Notes under the pieces: model-generated
The model's database searches: none
Seen by the model: the letters and a program-made list of their open reading frames with translations, nothing else
What the model was told of the DNA's origin: nothing
Shown here: piece after piece, positions 36,228-48,936 of the stretch
Layout of the letters: every line of letters begins with the position of its first letter
Numbering within the stretch: position 1 is the first letter of the stretch
NCBI RefSeq assembly: GCF_002078875.1
Contig: NC_034410.1
Coordinates: forward strand, 42,458,798 to 42,522,797
Source: Numida meleagris
Lineage: Eukaryota > Chordata > Aves > Galliformes > Numididae
DNA length: 64,000 nt
Direction of reading: 5' to 3'
Made by a program: the position numbers and the translations under genes

Positions 36228-39200
36228 CAAATTTGGAACTTGTTAAAGAAATTTTGGCTGAGAAATCCTAATTTGTGTATGGTGGAGGTGAACACCACTT
36301 ATTTTTAACACAAGTGCAGGATTCAAAGCCCCAAATAGTGACCTGAGGCAGGTGCTGTACATGTGGCAGCTGAGAGCAAAGTGGTCCTAATGCAGTAGCC
36401 ATTGCTTTTTCTCCTCACGTAAACTGCTCCTTTGGAAAGAAGTGTTGTGATTATTCCCTGCATGAGTGGAAAAAGCACTGGAAAATGATGTGATGAAAGC
36501 TGTTAGGGATATGTTCCTTAAAGGATCCCCTAGAGCATTGACTCTTGAGTATGAAGACCTTTCAGACTCTTCAGTAGAAGCCCAAGTATAGAGGAAGCCT
36601 TTCTGCCCATCCTGCAAATCTTCCCCAAGAACTGCAGTAAAGCATTGCTAACCACTGCGTTACAAAGCACTGTCATGCTGAATGTGTCTGTGAATGCGAT
36701 TCCCCAAAATAAATTTGTGTTCTTATCAGAGATCCATTCTTGAGCTCTTGTAATTCTTTATGGTGAAAGGAATAACTGAATGCAGGTGTGGAGATCTGGT
36801 ATTACTGCTTCTATCAAATTGCCTGTGTAATATGCCAGTAAAAGCACAATTTTGAAAAGCATTTAGGAACTTTAAAAATAACTTCAGTGGAATTATCAGA
36901 AGGGAAAGGCAATTTATTCTTGAGCGATTTGGAGACTACAATTAGGACCTACCCACCTCAGTACCACATTCAACAAGATGTCTGCACTGTGCCTGTAATG
37001 GCTCCTTCCCTATTGAAGGCTTGGTGTTGCTCCAGAGATGTGTTTAGGAAGTGCTTAAGATTTATAGATGAAAGATCTTATATGAAGAGCACAAAGTGTT
37101 GGAATATAGAAGGGGTAGGGACTTGTGTCAAAGAGAAATACGTCATTGCTCTCTTCCCAAGACATGTTTGGTTTTCAGGATCCAGAGGATGCAGTGTACC
37201 AACAGGGCTCCCTAAAGTTATGATTTGATACATGGCTGCCAGCAGTGACTTTTTTAATTAAAAATAATGGCAGTTTCCTAGAGATCCACAACTCATTGTG
37301 GTGCAGAAGCACAGCAGCACTACTAGCATTCATAGCTCAGTCCCTGCAGCCTGGGCTGAGGCTGTAGCTGGTGAAATAGCAGAGGAAAGACCTGAGGGCA
37401 GAATGACTGACTAGGAGGAGCGTTCTCCTGCTCAGCACAAGTAGTGTAAGCTCTTTGTATAATCTCAAGTCCTGAAATCTGACACAAATAACTATTCACA
37501 AGGGATATTCAAAGACTGTAATAAGTTTTTATGTGAGGAGAGAATAACTCATTAAAACATTGCAGGGAGGGTAGCTATGGAACACTTAAGCAGATCTTTC
37601 TTCAATGTTTTTATTTTCAGTTTAACCTCCAGTTGTACTGAATCACCTTATATGAAATGTTTGAGTGTGTTAGGGCAAATACTCTATTGCAAGAAGGGGA
37701 TCACTTGCTATTTTTTGTTCAGAGTAGCAGTAATAGTGCTCTGCAGCTGTACTGTGCTGCCTTGCCGTGATGCAGCAAACTTGTCAGAGTTACTCTGTAT
37801 TTTACTCATCAGAGGTACTGTATCACAAAATATTCCATGTATTTTGTGTTAATGGACCTTCATAATACCCACCTGAGGCAGTGTCTTATGCATGCGAGGT
37901 AGTGCTCGATGAGCAGTTACACTGTAATTAGTACAACTGTTTATGAGCACAAGTATGGTGTCTTAAAAGGGAGGAAGTGAGCCCAGTCTCATACCCAACT
38001 CCCAAGGCCTTAGCACTATGACAGCAGGAGTGCCAGAAATAGAATGGGTGTCTCAGCTCGTGGGAGCATGACTTCATCCCTGGGCAGATTTCTTCCCTTA
38101 GCAACTTCTGTCTATCTAGTTTAGCCCACCTTTCTCTTCCCCTACCTTTTTAGCAGAGAAGCAGTCTCACACTAAATTAGTTTTTAAATGAAATGTAATT
38201 GCAATTGAATCTCTTCAGGGAGGGCTGATGTTGGTGTAGGTTGGTTTGTTTTCAAAGTTAGATACCACAGGAATCATACTGAACTGTTTCTTGCTATAGA
38301 GTTTGTAGTGACTCTATAGCAAGAAACAGTGACATTTAAGCACTTTTTTCCTTTTTAAATAGAATGCTATTACCAGTGTGCAGGGTGAGTTAATTTTTGT
38401 TTGGAGATCTTTAACAAAAACACAGCCACTATTCTTTTCATCCCTCTCTCTTTCATGACCCTCCCTACTTGCATAGATGCTAAAAGCTAAGATTCTCATT
38501 CTTTAGAGATCCTGCCCAATGCAGTCTAAAATCTGTGGGACTATCATGTTAAACCTCAACACTTGTATTAGACTTTTTTGGTACTGCATTGCAAGTGTAT
38601 TTAAGTTTGTGAAATACGATCACCAAAGGATTGCTTAAGCTGATCTAATCACTGGAACTTACTGCCCATGGCTGACAGCTGAGTAACCGTGTAAATAGGT
38701 AAAGGTCAGAGTTAATCCACTGCTTAACATACTGGCGCTGCAGACCCTTTCCAAGTACAGTAACAAGCTGCATAGGTGGGGACTGCTTAGGTCTTGCTGA
38801 TGGCATATGCATTAGTAGGAGAAAAGTAGCTAAGGATAACTTAGTGCAGCAGCAGTGCCTTTCATGCCTCAGAAGGGGTTGCCTGATTACTGTTATCAAA
38901 TAGCTGGATACTTGCTGCTTTGCTGCAACATTTCCAACTTCCAAAATAATGTGCTGACCACAAATACACATTTAGTAACAGAAAAATGAATTGATGCCAT
39001 ACTGCTGGATGCATAAGGGCAAGAACTGTTACAAAGATGCAGAATCTTTGCACAGATACCCACTTGTTTCTGGGATGTGTCCTTCAGCTGAATTTATTTC
39101 CACTTCTGCATTTTGAACTTTTTTCTTTTGAATGGTTTGGAGGTATCAGTTCAGGGAAATTCCTAGGGGCACTTTATCCCCTTTATGGAGCTTTTTCTGC

Positions 39201-41370
39201 TGGGCAGATGATATGGTCCTTACTGAAAGATTTCCTTGTAATAAGTAAATGAGGCCTCTGTCTTGACTGCAGAAAGCAGACTATCTAACAAACTGTTTTG
39301 AAAAAGCATGAAGGACCTTCCCTGAAACTAACAGTAATTTCCCCATTAACTTAGTGGTTGAAGTTGTGCAATTACTTTGAGTGTATTGGACAGGACTGAC
39401 CTCATCAATGGGACAAAGATCTGATAGCAAGAAAAAGCAGTTAGTTAGGAACCTCATGATCTTGTAGTGACCCTACAGAGCACTTAACTAAGCAAGACTT
39501 CTGTCAGACATAATATCAGTTCCTTGCTCCAAAACACTGATGCCTGGAACTGTGAATAAGGTTGTAAAATAGGGTCTGCTCCAGACGTTAATCATCAATA
39601 TAAAGTGGATTTCTTGTTTTTGGAACTATTTGAATAAATGTGGGTCAGATCTTCCCTCTCCTATTTGCTCGTGAGCCATTGTGAGAGGTGTTGGCACTGT
39701 CCTATTAGTGATCGTGGTTTTAATTATAATTTTTGGTGCAGCTTCTCTAGTTGTAAATCTTCTCTCAGTAATTATAGTATTACTAGGTTACTTTCTGTAC
39801 TATACAATGTTTCTCACATTTGGGAATTATACTTTACACAGGCATGGAATTTCTTCTGTCATTCTGCAGTACAAGAGTTATGTTACAAGACTAAAAAAAG
39901 TCTTTAGAAGAATACAAGCCATTGAGTCTAGTGTCACCTTTGAGTATTTAAAAGGCTGATACATTATGGTCTACTTGAGCTTTAAGTCAGGGGAAAAAAA
40001 GAACACTCTAACAACTCATCCCTAATGTTAGTTATTCCTCTCCACAGCTTTTTTCTCGAATCCTTTGTCTTCATAGGAAGGAAAAATTCAACAATTAATA
40101 TTTTCATTCTCCTTTTTCAATTAAGATATAATTTGATATGTAATGGTTAACTGCAGAGTTTCAGAAAAGTCTAAGATAAGCTACCTTCAAAATCGTAGGC
40201 AAGTTTCTGATATTCTTGTGAAATGGCATGATCCTGAAACACCAATTTACTTAAGGCAGTGTCTTCTCAGATAGTGTAATACCTTTGAGAAACTAGGTGA
40301 ATTTGGGCAACTTACTATTTAGTGTGAACAGGAGTATCAGGATCTGGTCTCTGCTGAGTTTATTATTCTGATCTATTAAATGAAATATCAGTCATTTCAG
40401 GTCTTGTCCTTTTAATTAACAATTATGGTGCATTTATACTGTCTTTCAATTCAAGTAATTCAACAGCAGATGATGAAAAAGATCATAGATGACTTATTGC
40501 AGCCCTGAAGCAGGGTTGTTCGTGCTGTTATATTTTCCATTGCTTTTCTCAATACATTCTTGAGTGGCTTGAAGGAGAGATTGCCCATAATTTCCTCCTT
40601 TCTCTCTAGGTACAGATTGGATTCTTAAATGAGTTTCAATAGGAGGTTTGTTTTTCATTGCAGTAAGACGTTCATCAATGTAGAATGATTTGGGGATTAA
40701 TCAAGATGAATCTATGTATTTCTTATAATGATGAAACAGTTTATAAACTTTCATGGCTAGGTGATGCAACTGGAAGAGAACACAAAACCCATTGCTTACA
40801 AGGGTCAGAAAAGGCAGAGACATTCCTCCTTGGTCAGTAACCATGTGACAACACAACTGGTGTCTTGCTGCAGGAGAGCAGAACCAGCCAAATGGGTAAA
40901 CACATGCTTCACATTATTTAAAGACTAACAGAGCTTTATTTGTAAATGGAAAAGGTTGGCTTGACTGGAAGACTTCTGAGGTTACCAAGAATTCCTTATT
41001 CAAACTGACATTGCTTCCCCCTTTATGGCTCTATAGAGTCTTTTTAGGTGCTTTGAGTGATTGTGTTTAAGGCTTGGCAGTAAATGTGACAAATTTGGTG
41101 GTGAGTAGATTGTCTGCCAGAAGTTGTGGATTCAGTCCCTTGTTAGGGAAGTGGCAGTGTTCCAAACAATAATTACTAAACTCATTGTAATGCAGAGAGG
41201 CAGGCAGGTTAACTAAGGAATGATCTCTAGTATGAGTCCTTCCCCTTTCTATAACTCATAAATACATAGACAAATTGGCAATCCCTCTAGTCATATGAAG
41301 ACTTTGTAATTCAGGCAGAACTCTTTTCTTCTTTCCAGCAGTATCCCAAACTTCAGTTTTTAACTAAGCC
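36228..41370. other. Unique sequence, no gene seen
   Basis: The only distinct structure is the perfect hairpin at 38283-38330. A 92-codon plus frame at 39681-39959 starts with a hydrophobic stretch that looks membrane-like, but the DNA is T-rich and shows no gene context. Confidence 0.45.
38283..38330. repeat. Perfect 20-bp hairpin, 8-nt loop
   Basis: The left arm 38283-38302 and right arm 38311-38330 are exact reverse complements, separated by TTGTAGTG. Pairing stops outside the arms. It is too perfect to be old and is not flanked by a recognisable transposon. Likely origins are a template-switch mutation or a very small inverted-repeat element. A short hairpin RNA is possible if the region is transcribed. 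Confidence 0.9.
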
Positions 41371-41904
41371 AGCTGTGTCCAACCTGTGGCCTGAGGGCCA
41401 CATGCAGCCTGGCATAGGTTGTAGTGCAGCTCTCTGAATTTTTGGGTAGAATGAGTAGAGCTGCAGTCAGACATTTAACTAGAAGAAAAATCTGATCAGG
41501 TCTCTTTATCAGACCTTTATAAGCCCCATCTTAGCAGTGAGAAACACCCCTTGCTTCACAATTGTGCCTTATTCATGGCATTGCTTTTTGGCTGTGTTGA
41601 CATTTGTAACTATTTTTTGAGGATGAAGCACAGGAAGAGTAACACTTCCATCAAAAACCTCTGACAAACACCTTGAGAGCTCACAAGGATTGCGGCCACT
41701 GCCATTGAACTGGACTGACATGTTAGTGTCACAAAAACAGAGTCGGATATCCCACCAGTCTTGTGTGTGTTGCTCTCTTTTTAGTTAACTGACAAAACTT
41801 TTTAAAATTTTAATATTTATTTAGTCAACATTTTTCATGCCTCCCAAGGCAATTCCTCTTCACTCAGTGCAGCCCAGACAAGCAAAAAGGTTGGACACCC
41901 ATGC
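41371..41904. mobile_element. hAT (Charlie-like) non-autonomous element
   Basis: This is a ~534-bp DNA transposon bounded by inverted ends that contain GTGTCCAACCT (near 41375) and its reverse complement AGGTTGGACAC (near 41889). It is flanked by an exact 8-bp target duplication ACTAAGCC (41363-41370 and 41905-41912; the edge could shift by one base). An 8-bp duplication and this terminal sequence, followed by 'ggcctgagggccacatgcagcc', are typical of hAT elements of the Charlie group. No transposase frame remains, so it was moved by enzyme supplied in trans. Family name is by recognition only. Confidence 0.82.
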
Positions 41905-41912
41905 ACTAAGCC

Positions 41913-44900
41913 TTTAATTGCATAGGATTTATCCAGATTATTTTTACTGTTTATTTTCCCCAGATTACAGTTATAATCTCTCCCAGAAACAATTGCCAGT
42001 GTAGAGGTGCTTCACATGAGCTACTTCTGAGTGGAAAGTTTTTGCATTCTCTTATTTAATAGAGCAACCATATGGAAGAAGTGTAAAATTTGAGCCACTG
42101 TAGCTCTCACATTGCTACTTAGACCAGGTAGCACAAGTGATTACTGAAGTATGTTAAATCTAGGATTTACTCCGTTTGAATATTAGGTCCATCCACTGAG
42201 TTCTTTTCTTCCTGTTCTTGGGAAATGAAACTGTTTGCCCAGGTAATTATATCTGTAGGATTCCCAAAGAAAAGGGCTTTTGGTGCAAATGATCTGTGCT
42301 TGGCTTTACAAAGAGATGTTAAATGCTCAGTTGTAGTTCTCATCATTAAGGAATTGTGCAGACAAAAGCATGTCAGTCACGGAGCAAGAGGTGACAAAAT
42401 AAATAGGATGGAGGGAAGTGAATGTGGCTCAGCACTCTGAGTAGAGGGAAGAGGTGGGAAGAATTCCTGACTTCACAGCTGGCTAAGTGACTTGCTCTGT
42501 GACACAAAGTACCTTCATTTGTCAGTGTGCCTGTCTACTGGAAGGTTTTTCAGCTTACCTGAATTAAAGAGATCCCGATGTTTATTTGTGAGCTCTGGGA
42601 ACTTTGAGTGGAAAGGTTCATGTGGGCGCATAGACAGGTGAAGAAATACAGATGTGCATCTCAGCCTGGTGCAATTGTGGGGCTTAGAAATGCTGCCACC
42701 ATAGGAGGACTGGAAGAAACCTACTAGGAGCTGCTATCTAATTCTACAAGACTTTTTTTAGACTCTTACTACATGTTACTTTGGCTTGGCAGTAAATCAG
42801 CATCAAGCTGAGTATTTCCCAATGGGTTCCAGAGAGAAGAGTGAGAAATAGGGGGAGGAAGGGTCATTTGTTTAGACTGTTTTTAGCTTTTGTTCTTTCC
42901 CCTGTCATTGAAGCTGAAATTCATTCCTTAGCCCCAGCTGCTTACTGTGTTATGTCACTGGTATTATAATATGAAAGACTTTTCAGTTACCAAGGATTAC
43001 CTTAGGAAGGGAAATAAGTGTCTTCTTTGTATATGCTGTCTTTAAAGACAGTACTGGTAGAGGGATGGCTGGCCAGCTCCAGGGTGGTACTTGTTAGGTG
43101 ATTATAGAAGCTTTTCTCTGGATGCTCACTTCTACTGGTCATCAATTCTATTTGCAATTCACTCAATTTTTAAGCTGTTTAATGACTGTATTGAAAACAA
43201 TTCGACTTACAGTGATCTTCCAAAACTAACACTAACCTGATGTTCGTAGCATCATCGTGCTCTTTCCCCTTGCTTTGTACATTCTGTATACTCTTTTCTT
43301 TTTCATTCATTCACCCTTCATTACTGAATTTCAGCTCTCCTGGTGACAGTGGAGTTCAGATGGAGGAGAAAGCATGAAGGGGAATATCTCCCTTAATGCG
43401 TTTTTTCTGTGCAATCCAGAGAGAAGCCTGTTATTGTGTGAGGAAGGGAAGAGGCAACAGATGGCATGAAAGGAGAGCTAAGAAGCCATGAAGATGCAAG
43501 GGAGCAGCATTTCTTCAAGATGAGCAGTGTTGTCAAAAAGTAATATGCAGGGCAAGGAAGACACAGCTGGGTCCTAATGTAAAACCAGACAACTTGAAAG
43601 TGGACTAAACAGCTTGCCTGGCTTAAGCATCCTCCTGGGTGAGGAGCCCATGGTGAGCTGCTGGTATTGGGGGTGAACCTTCTGCTTCTGCACACTGCAC
43701 TAGAAGTCCTAGGTTTCTAGGCCGTTTGAGTAATTCCACAGACTCAGTCTGATTTCCAGCACCTGTGGATGTTCCTTGCAAAGTGTGATTTCTAAGCGTG
43801 ATGTGGGGTGCGATCAGTTGGCCTCTTCTGCATTGTGGGGAGGGTTGGGAGCTGGTGTGGCAGTGAGAACTTAAGGTGAGCTGTGGGCACTGGGGACAAT
43901 AAGACACACTGATCACAGCAGTACCACTGCAGTGCCTTGGGTTGACTTTAGTTACCCCATCATCAGGAATGCATTTTGCTTATGAATTTCTGCAGTTCAC
44001 TTGGGTCTGAGGAGCTCAGTTGGGAAACAGCAGGGGCAGATGGCAAGTTGTCTTCAGCAGTGCTGCTTCAATTTTTTCACACCTCTCTGCAAATAGAAAA
44101 CAAGATTCTTGGGATTTTATTCCACAAGGATCAGTTGTGAGACAATGCTTAACGGGTGCACTTTCTGTTGACTGCAAGGCATTGCACTTTGCCAGTGCCA
44201 TTGTCTGAATGTGATGTTAATTCTTGTTTGCAGTAGTCCTGTAAGCAAACTTATACCACAGGTTCTTTCTAACTAATTAAAATGTTATTTAGAAATATAA
44301 CTAATTTGTACACCCCAATGATTATTCATTTTTAAATCATGGAGAAAGCAGACCTCAGTATAAAATGCCTGTCTCTGTAGTACAGTTTGTTACTCAGAAG
44401 AATGATCTGGGATTGCTTCTTTCTGAATTCAAGCATCTGTGATGTTAATGTTACTGCATTTTATAATTGGTACTCAATAGTTTAAGAGGATAATCAGCTA
44501 AGACATAACTGCAGCTTACCAGGAAACAATTGAAAATTTAGGATAATAAGGCTGATTAGATACTGTTATGCCAGTCTCATGCTAAGATAATTCTACGGAG
44601 TTGAAGTAGCACAAATAATACTGTAAAATATAAGATATTCAATGGTAAGGCAGACTCTTTGCATGTGCTGCTCCTCCTTGCTTTGAGCAGGCACAGCCAG
44701 AGGGTGAGCTGCTAGTAGTGAGAAGGGCTGAGTGATCCCTGAGACTAGGATTCAAGACATTGTGATCTTAGTAACTTCTTTCATAAAGAAATTTGAAGAC
44801 AAGCTAAAAACATCCAATAGCAGTCATTTAAAATATTTTTCTTCTGTTGTCTAGGCTTAATACTTGAGTTTAAAACACAACAGGAAAGGCTTCTTGCATA

Positions 44901-46408
44901 GTGTTTCTCGGTGGCTTTTAGCATCCCCTGGGGATGTTTGTTGACTGCCAAGGCAGGTGCTCATGCCCAGCGGAGGAAACCGCGTGCATTATTCCAGTGG
45001 ACAGGCATGGGGCTGCCAGAACATGGTTTGCTCTGACTCCCAACTCATGGCCCAATCAGTGGAACCATGTGCTCTGCTCAAGCTGTTTGGGGAGAAGGTG
45101 AACAAACACAGCTTTAAATTACCTTCATGGCTCTCAGGCACTAGGCTGCCTGATGAACCGCTTAGTCCACAGCAGAGAATATTGCAGCCTTTTTGCTGGG
45201 GTACTGAAGAGAGGTGATGCAAAGCAGTGTAGTGATGTCAGGGCTGGATATAGCTTCTCACAGTTATTTCTGTCACGGGGAGGAAAACTCTTGTGCATCC
45301 GAAGGGCTCATTCTGTCCTTGTTTCTCATCTGTAGTGCTGTGGAAGTGGAAAACAAATGGAGAGTCCACTGATGGAAAATACTCTTTCTCATATTCTATA
45401 TTTTTTCTTCTAGAGTGTGCAGTGCTTCTGTGGTACACTTTCAATAGGTGAATTGACCTGTCATTGTTTTAGGAGCTCATGTAACCTGAACCCTTTGGAT
45501 CAGTTTGTCAGACTCCCAGTACTTACGAGGCTCCTGAAACCCACACACTAAGGAGCAGTAAATCCTTCCTCCAAAAGCATCAGTTAATTCCTGTCTCTTT
45601 AGTATGACCTAGTGTTGTTTCACATGGTGATGTGATGGCTTGGTCAGGATGTGTTAGAAATAGGCAGTGTGCTCAGGGGTATTTAAAGCATTCATTTGTA
45701 TGACTCCACCATGCTTAAGCATAACAAGCTGTTCATCTTATTCCGTGTTTATTTTTCTTCCCTAAAAGTCACTGGAAGAAAAAAGTCTCCAGGCTTGGAT
45801 CAAAGGGAAGGAGTGAATTCATCTCCTCTATGAAGAGATGTGCAGGCGAAGCTGTGCTGCTCCACTGCCTACCTGGCAGACGCTAGCCTGTCTGCTCAGA
45901 TCACAACATGGCCTTCTCTTCCTCAGGAAAGGAAACAGAGGGGATTGCAATTGTGGGAGGGCCTCCCAGAGTTTATTGAGGAGAGGGAGAGAGAAAGTTG
46001 CTGTTTAGGAAACAGGCTACCAGTGGAATGAAGCTTTTTAAAGTAATACTGCCAGATTTCATTTTTATCTATTATTTATATATGTATTGGGCTATTCTTG
46101 TGTCTCTTTATGAGACTTTCTTTTCCATAATGGTCCTCTTTTATTCTCTGTACAATGAAGGTTATTTCTCCATGTATCCTCTTTTGTCCAAGAATGGGAT
46201 GAATCACTTTCTGTGAACTTAACAGTCACAAATTGTACCTATTAAGATTTCTCTTTTAATGCTTTGTCTGTCGAAGTATGGCAAAGATTCTGAAAACTGA
46301 TTGCCCAAGAGGAACTGGATCCCATTTCAGTTTTTGCTTTGATGTCAAAGTAATCTTTGAAGAGAACTCTCATCTGTCTTTATCACTGAGAAAATGTTGT
46401 GCTGATTT
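41913..46408. other. Unique sequence, no gene seen
   Basis: No recognised repeat. Several overlapping short frames on both strands around 43393-43916 and 44957-45222 lie in slightly GC-richer DNA without exon signals. Confidence 0.45.
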
Positions 46409-46600
46409 CATAGAATCATAGTCATTTGAATTGGAAGGGACCTTTAAGGTCATCTAGTCCAACTCCCTTGCTATGAACAGGGTCACCTCCAGCTAGATTA
46501 GATTGCTCAGAGCTTTGTCCAGCCTGACCTTGAGTGTCTCCAAGGACAAGGCTTCCACCACCTCTCTGGGCAGCCTGTTGTGGTGCTTCACTATCCTTAT
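46409..46600 (-). mobile_element. CR1 LINE, outer copy, 3' part
   Basis: A reverse CR1 tail ('catagaatcatagtc') and 3' region ('ttggaagggacctttaaggt', 'cacctctctgggcagcctgt'). It is cut at about 46600 by another CR1 and resumes at about 47030. Confidence 0.93.
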
Positions 46601-47037
46601 CATAGAATTGCTCAGGTTGGAAAAGATCTTCAAGCTCATTGAGTCCAACCGCAACCTAACCGTATTACCCTAAAAACCCACTGCTAAATCATGTCCCTGA
46701 GCACCACATCCTAGCGGTTTTTAAACACATTCAGGGATGGTGACTCAACCACCTCCTTGGGGAGCCTATTCTAGTGCTTAACAACTCTTTCTGTAAATAA
46801 GTTTTTCCTGGTATCTAACCTGAACCTCCCCTGATGCAACTTGAGGCCATTCCCATTGTCCTGTCACCAGTGAGAAGAGACCAATCCTGCTCTCACTGCA
46901 ATCACCTTTCAGGTATTTGAAGAGAGCATTGAGGTCTCCCCTCCTCTTCCCCAGACTAAACAGCCCCAGTTCCATTAGTCTCTCCTCATAGGGCATGTTC
47001 TCCAAGCCCTTCACCAGCCTTGTTGCACTTCATTGGA
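46601..47037 (-). mobile_element. CR1 LINE, inner (younger) insertion
   Basis: A complete CR1 3' end in reverse orientation. It begins with its tail 'catagaattgctcaggttgg' and runs through 'ttgaggccattcccattgtc', 'gaggtctcccctcctcttcc' and 'ctctcctcatagggcatgtt' to a 5'-truncated end near 47030-47037. It interrupts the outer CR1, so it inserted later. It differs in sequence from the outer copy, which suggests another subfamily. Confidence 0.92.
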
Positions 47038-47600
47038 AAAAAAGTTTTTCATAAAAGCTTCTTCCTTATGTCCAGTCTAAACCTCCCTTCTTTCAGTTTT
47101 AAACCACTTCCCTTTGTCCTTTCACAACAGATCCTGCTAAAGAGTATGTCCCTTCCTTCTTATAGATCCTCCTCTAGATACTGAAAGGCCATGACCTAGG
47201 TGCAGGACTTTGCACTTGACTTTGTTGGACCTCATGAGATTCTCCTGGGCCAATGCCCAAGCCTGTCTAGATTTCTCTGAATGGCATCCTGGTCATCAGG
47301 TGTGTCAGCTGTGTACCTCACAGCATGATGTCATCCACAAACTTGCTGAGGGTGCACTCGATCCCACTGTTGATGTCATTGATGAATATATTAAAGAGTG
47401 TTGATCTGAGTACTGACCCCTGAGGGACACCACTCGTCACCGATCTCCATCCAGGTATGGATCCATTGACCTCCACTCTCTGGGTATGATCTCACAATGA
47501 GCTCCTCATCCATTGAACAGTCCACCTGTCAAATCCATATTTGGGTAGAAGGGTATTATGGGGGAATGTTTCAAAGACCTGACTGAATCTAGAATAGGTT
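47030..47600 (-). mobile_element. CR1 LINE, outer copy, ORF2 part
   Basis: This continues the outer CR1 after the inner insertion: first the rest of the 3' region ('cttcttccttatgtccagtc', 'ccacttccctttgtcc'), then, after a jump near 47195, the antisense of the C-terminal RT region ('ggtgcaggactttgcacttg', 'aacttgctgagggtgcactc', 'gagtactgacccctgaggga'). The jump implies an internal deletion in this copy. Similarity fades near 47600. The plus-strand frame at 47210-47404 is antisense to CR1. Confidence 0.9.
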
Positions 47601-47939
47601 AGTATCTGGTAAGCCTTTAATCATCTTTCTCTCATGGAAAAAGACACTTAATATCCTTGGCCTTCTTCCTATTTCAGCTAAGGAATTTCAGATTCTCAGA
47701 AGTTTCCTGATAAATACCATCTAGGCTGTTCCCTGAATTGCAGCTGTGGTTCTATATGGCTATGAGTCAGAAAATCTGACAAATTAATTTATGTCCATTT
47801 ATTTTGGATACCAATATATATTTACTTCCTGTTAAACAGCTAATACTGCTTGGACTATACACTAAATTTTGAATAGAGAAGTTTTTCCTTTACCCTTCAT
47901 CTCTCTGTAATATTTATTTTGTTTACTTGTTAATTCATT

Positions 47940-48345
47940 TGTCATGCATCCAACAAGATGAATCTGTCTGAAAAGCAGCTGATAGCAGAGTGTAATTCAG
48001 CAGTGTCCTCACACAGCATTTTCCAAGGGGAAATGGAAAATCCCACAATGAGAGTCACAGCCCAGCTGCACATTTTAAATGCTATTGCAACTGTGAATGA
48101 TTCCATTGTAAAACTTAAATAATGAAGATCTAAAATGTTTTTTTATTGCAACCAAACAAATCAGCACACGTTGAACATGGCCCTGTCACTGTTAACTGAC
48201 ATAGAACACTAGGAAATGTCATATTTCATTGTGTAGTTTAAACCCCACCAGACCTATCTCAGCATGGCTGTCACATTTATAGTGTTAGAATGTTTTATGA
48301 TGGCTACAGCTTTTATTGATGACCCTTACTGCTCATATGAAATGT
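47940..48345. promoter_or_regulatory. Candidate conserved non-coding element
   Basis: A repeat-free, balanced-composition block with CAGCTG E-boxes at 47978-47983 and near 48063, TTATTG/ATTGCA motifs, and a 54-codon ORF at its left end. The texture is that of a vertebrate developmental enhancer, but conservation cannot be tested here. Confidence 0.22.
47958..48122 (+). CDS. 54-codon ORF of unknown status
   Basis: ATG 47958 to TAA 48120-48122. The peptide starts MNLSEKQLIAECNSAVSSHS and ends SIVKLK. It has balanced composition, unlike the Phe/Ser/Cys-rich frames elsewhere in the window. There is no signal peptide, membrane segment or domain that I recognise, and no promoter or poly(A) signal is linked to it. 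It may be chance within a conserved enhancer, an exon part, or a microprotein. Confidence 0.15.
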   Translation: MNLSEKQLIAECNSAVSSHSIFQGEMENPTMRVTAQLHILNAIATVNDSIVKLK

Positions 48346-48853
48346 TTTTTTCCAGTGACTGTTATCAAGCTTGCATCACCCCCCTTCCCACTCTTTTTTC
48401 CTTCTCTGCATCCAAAGCAACATTTCACACTAAATCAAGCTGAGCATGTATCTTTTTTTAGATTTTAAAAATAAAAAAGAATCACTAGTAGGTTAAAATT
48501 ATTGGATCAAATTATAATATTTCTTATAGCTCCCCTCTCACAAGAATGCCTGAGACAGAACTTTAAGGGAAGGAAATGTTAACTCAAATGCTTTACATAA
48601 CAAGAAAAACTTGTTTCTAGGGAAATTAAACATAGTGAACTTTCATGCCCTCCATGGGGAGGGTCTTGGGCCATTGTTCTGGGCACCTACAGTTGCTGTT
48701 TGCATTCTGATATCATCTAGTCCTTTCTGACCAGGGCTATTCACTATAGAAAACTTCCAGACAAAAAGATGAATCTTTTCTTTTTTTCCTGTCCACACAA
48801 CTTTTCAAGATTAAAAAAAAAAAACACAAAGAGAAACTTAGGCATGGAGTTAC

Positions 48854-48936
48854 CTTAGTGGGGTTGTCTTTGAAGTATGGCTGATCAGCCTGTAGTTCGA
48901 GATCCTTGACTGCTGTGAATTCTCCAGTTGGTTTGG
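48854..48936 (-). CDS. Weak candidate exon on minus strand
   Basis: On the minus strand an 83-bp segment lies between a good acceptor (tttttcctatacacag) and donor (AAG|gtaact). One frame reads KPTGEFTAVKDLELQ onwards and is open throughout; a second frame is also open, which weakens the case. The peptide is hydrophilic and acidic. I do not recognise it. It is opposite in strand to the other exon candidates, so it would belong to a different transcript or be chance. Confidence 0.22.

Noticed and set aside
39681..39959. 92-codon ORF with a hydrophobic, membrane-like start
   Set aside because: The hydrophobic run comes from T-rich DNA. No start context, splice site or known family supports it.
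47210..47404. 64-codon plus-strand ORF
   Set aside because: It is antisense to the CR1 ORF2 region of the outer copy.
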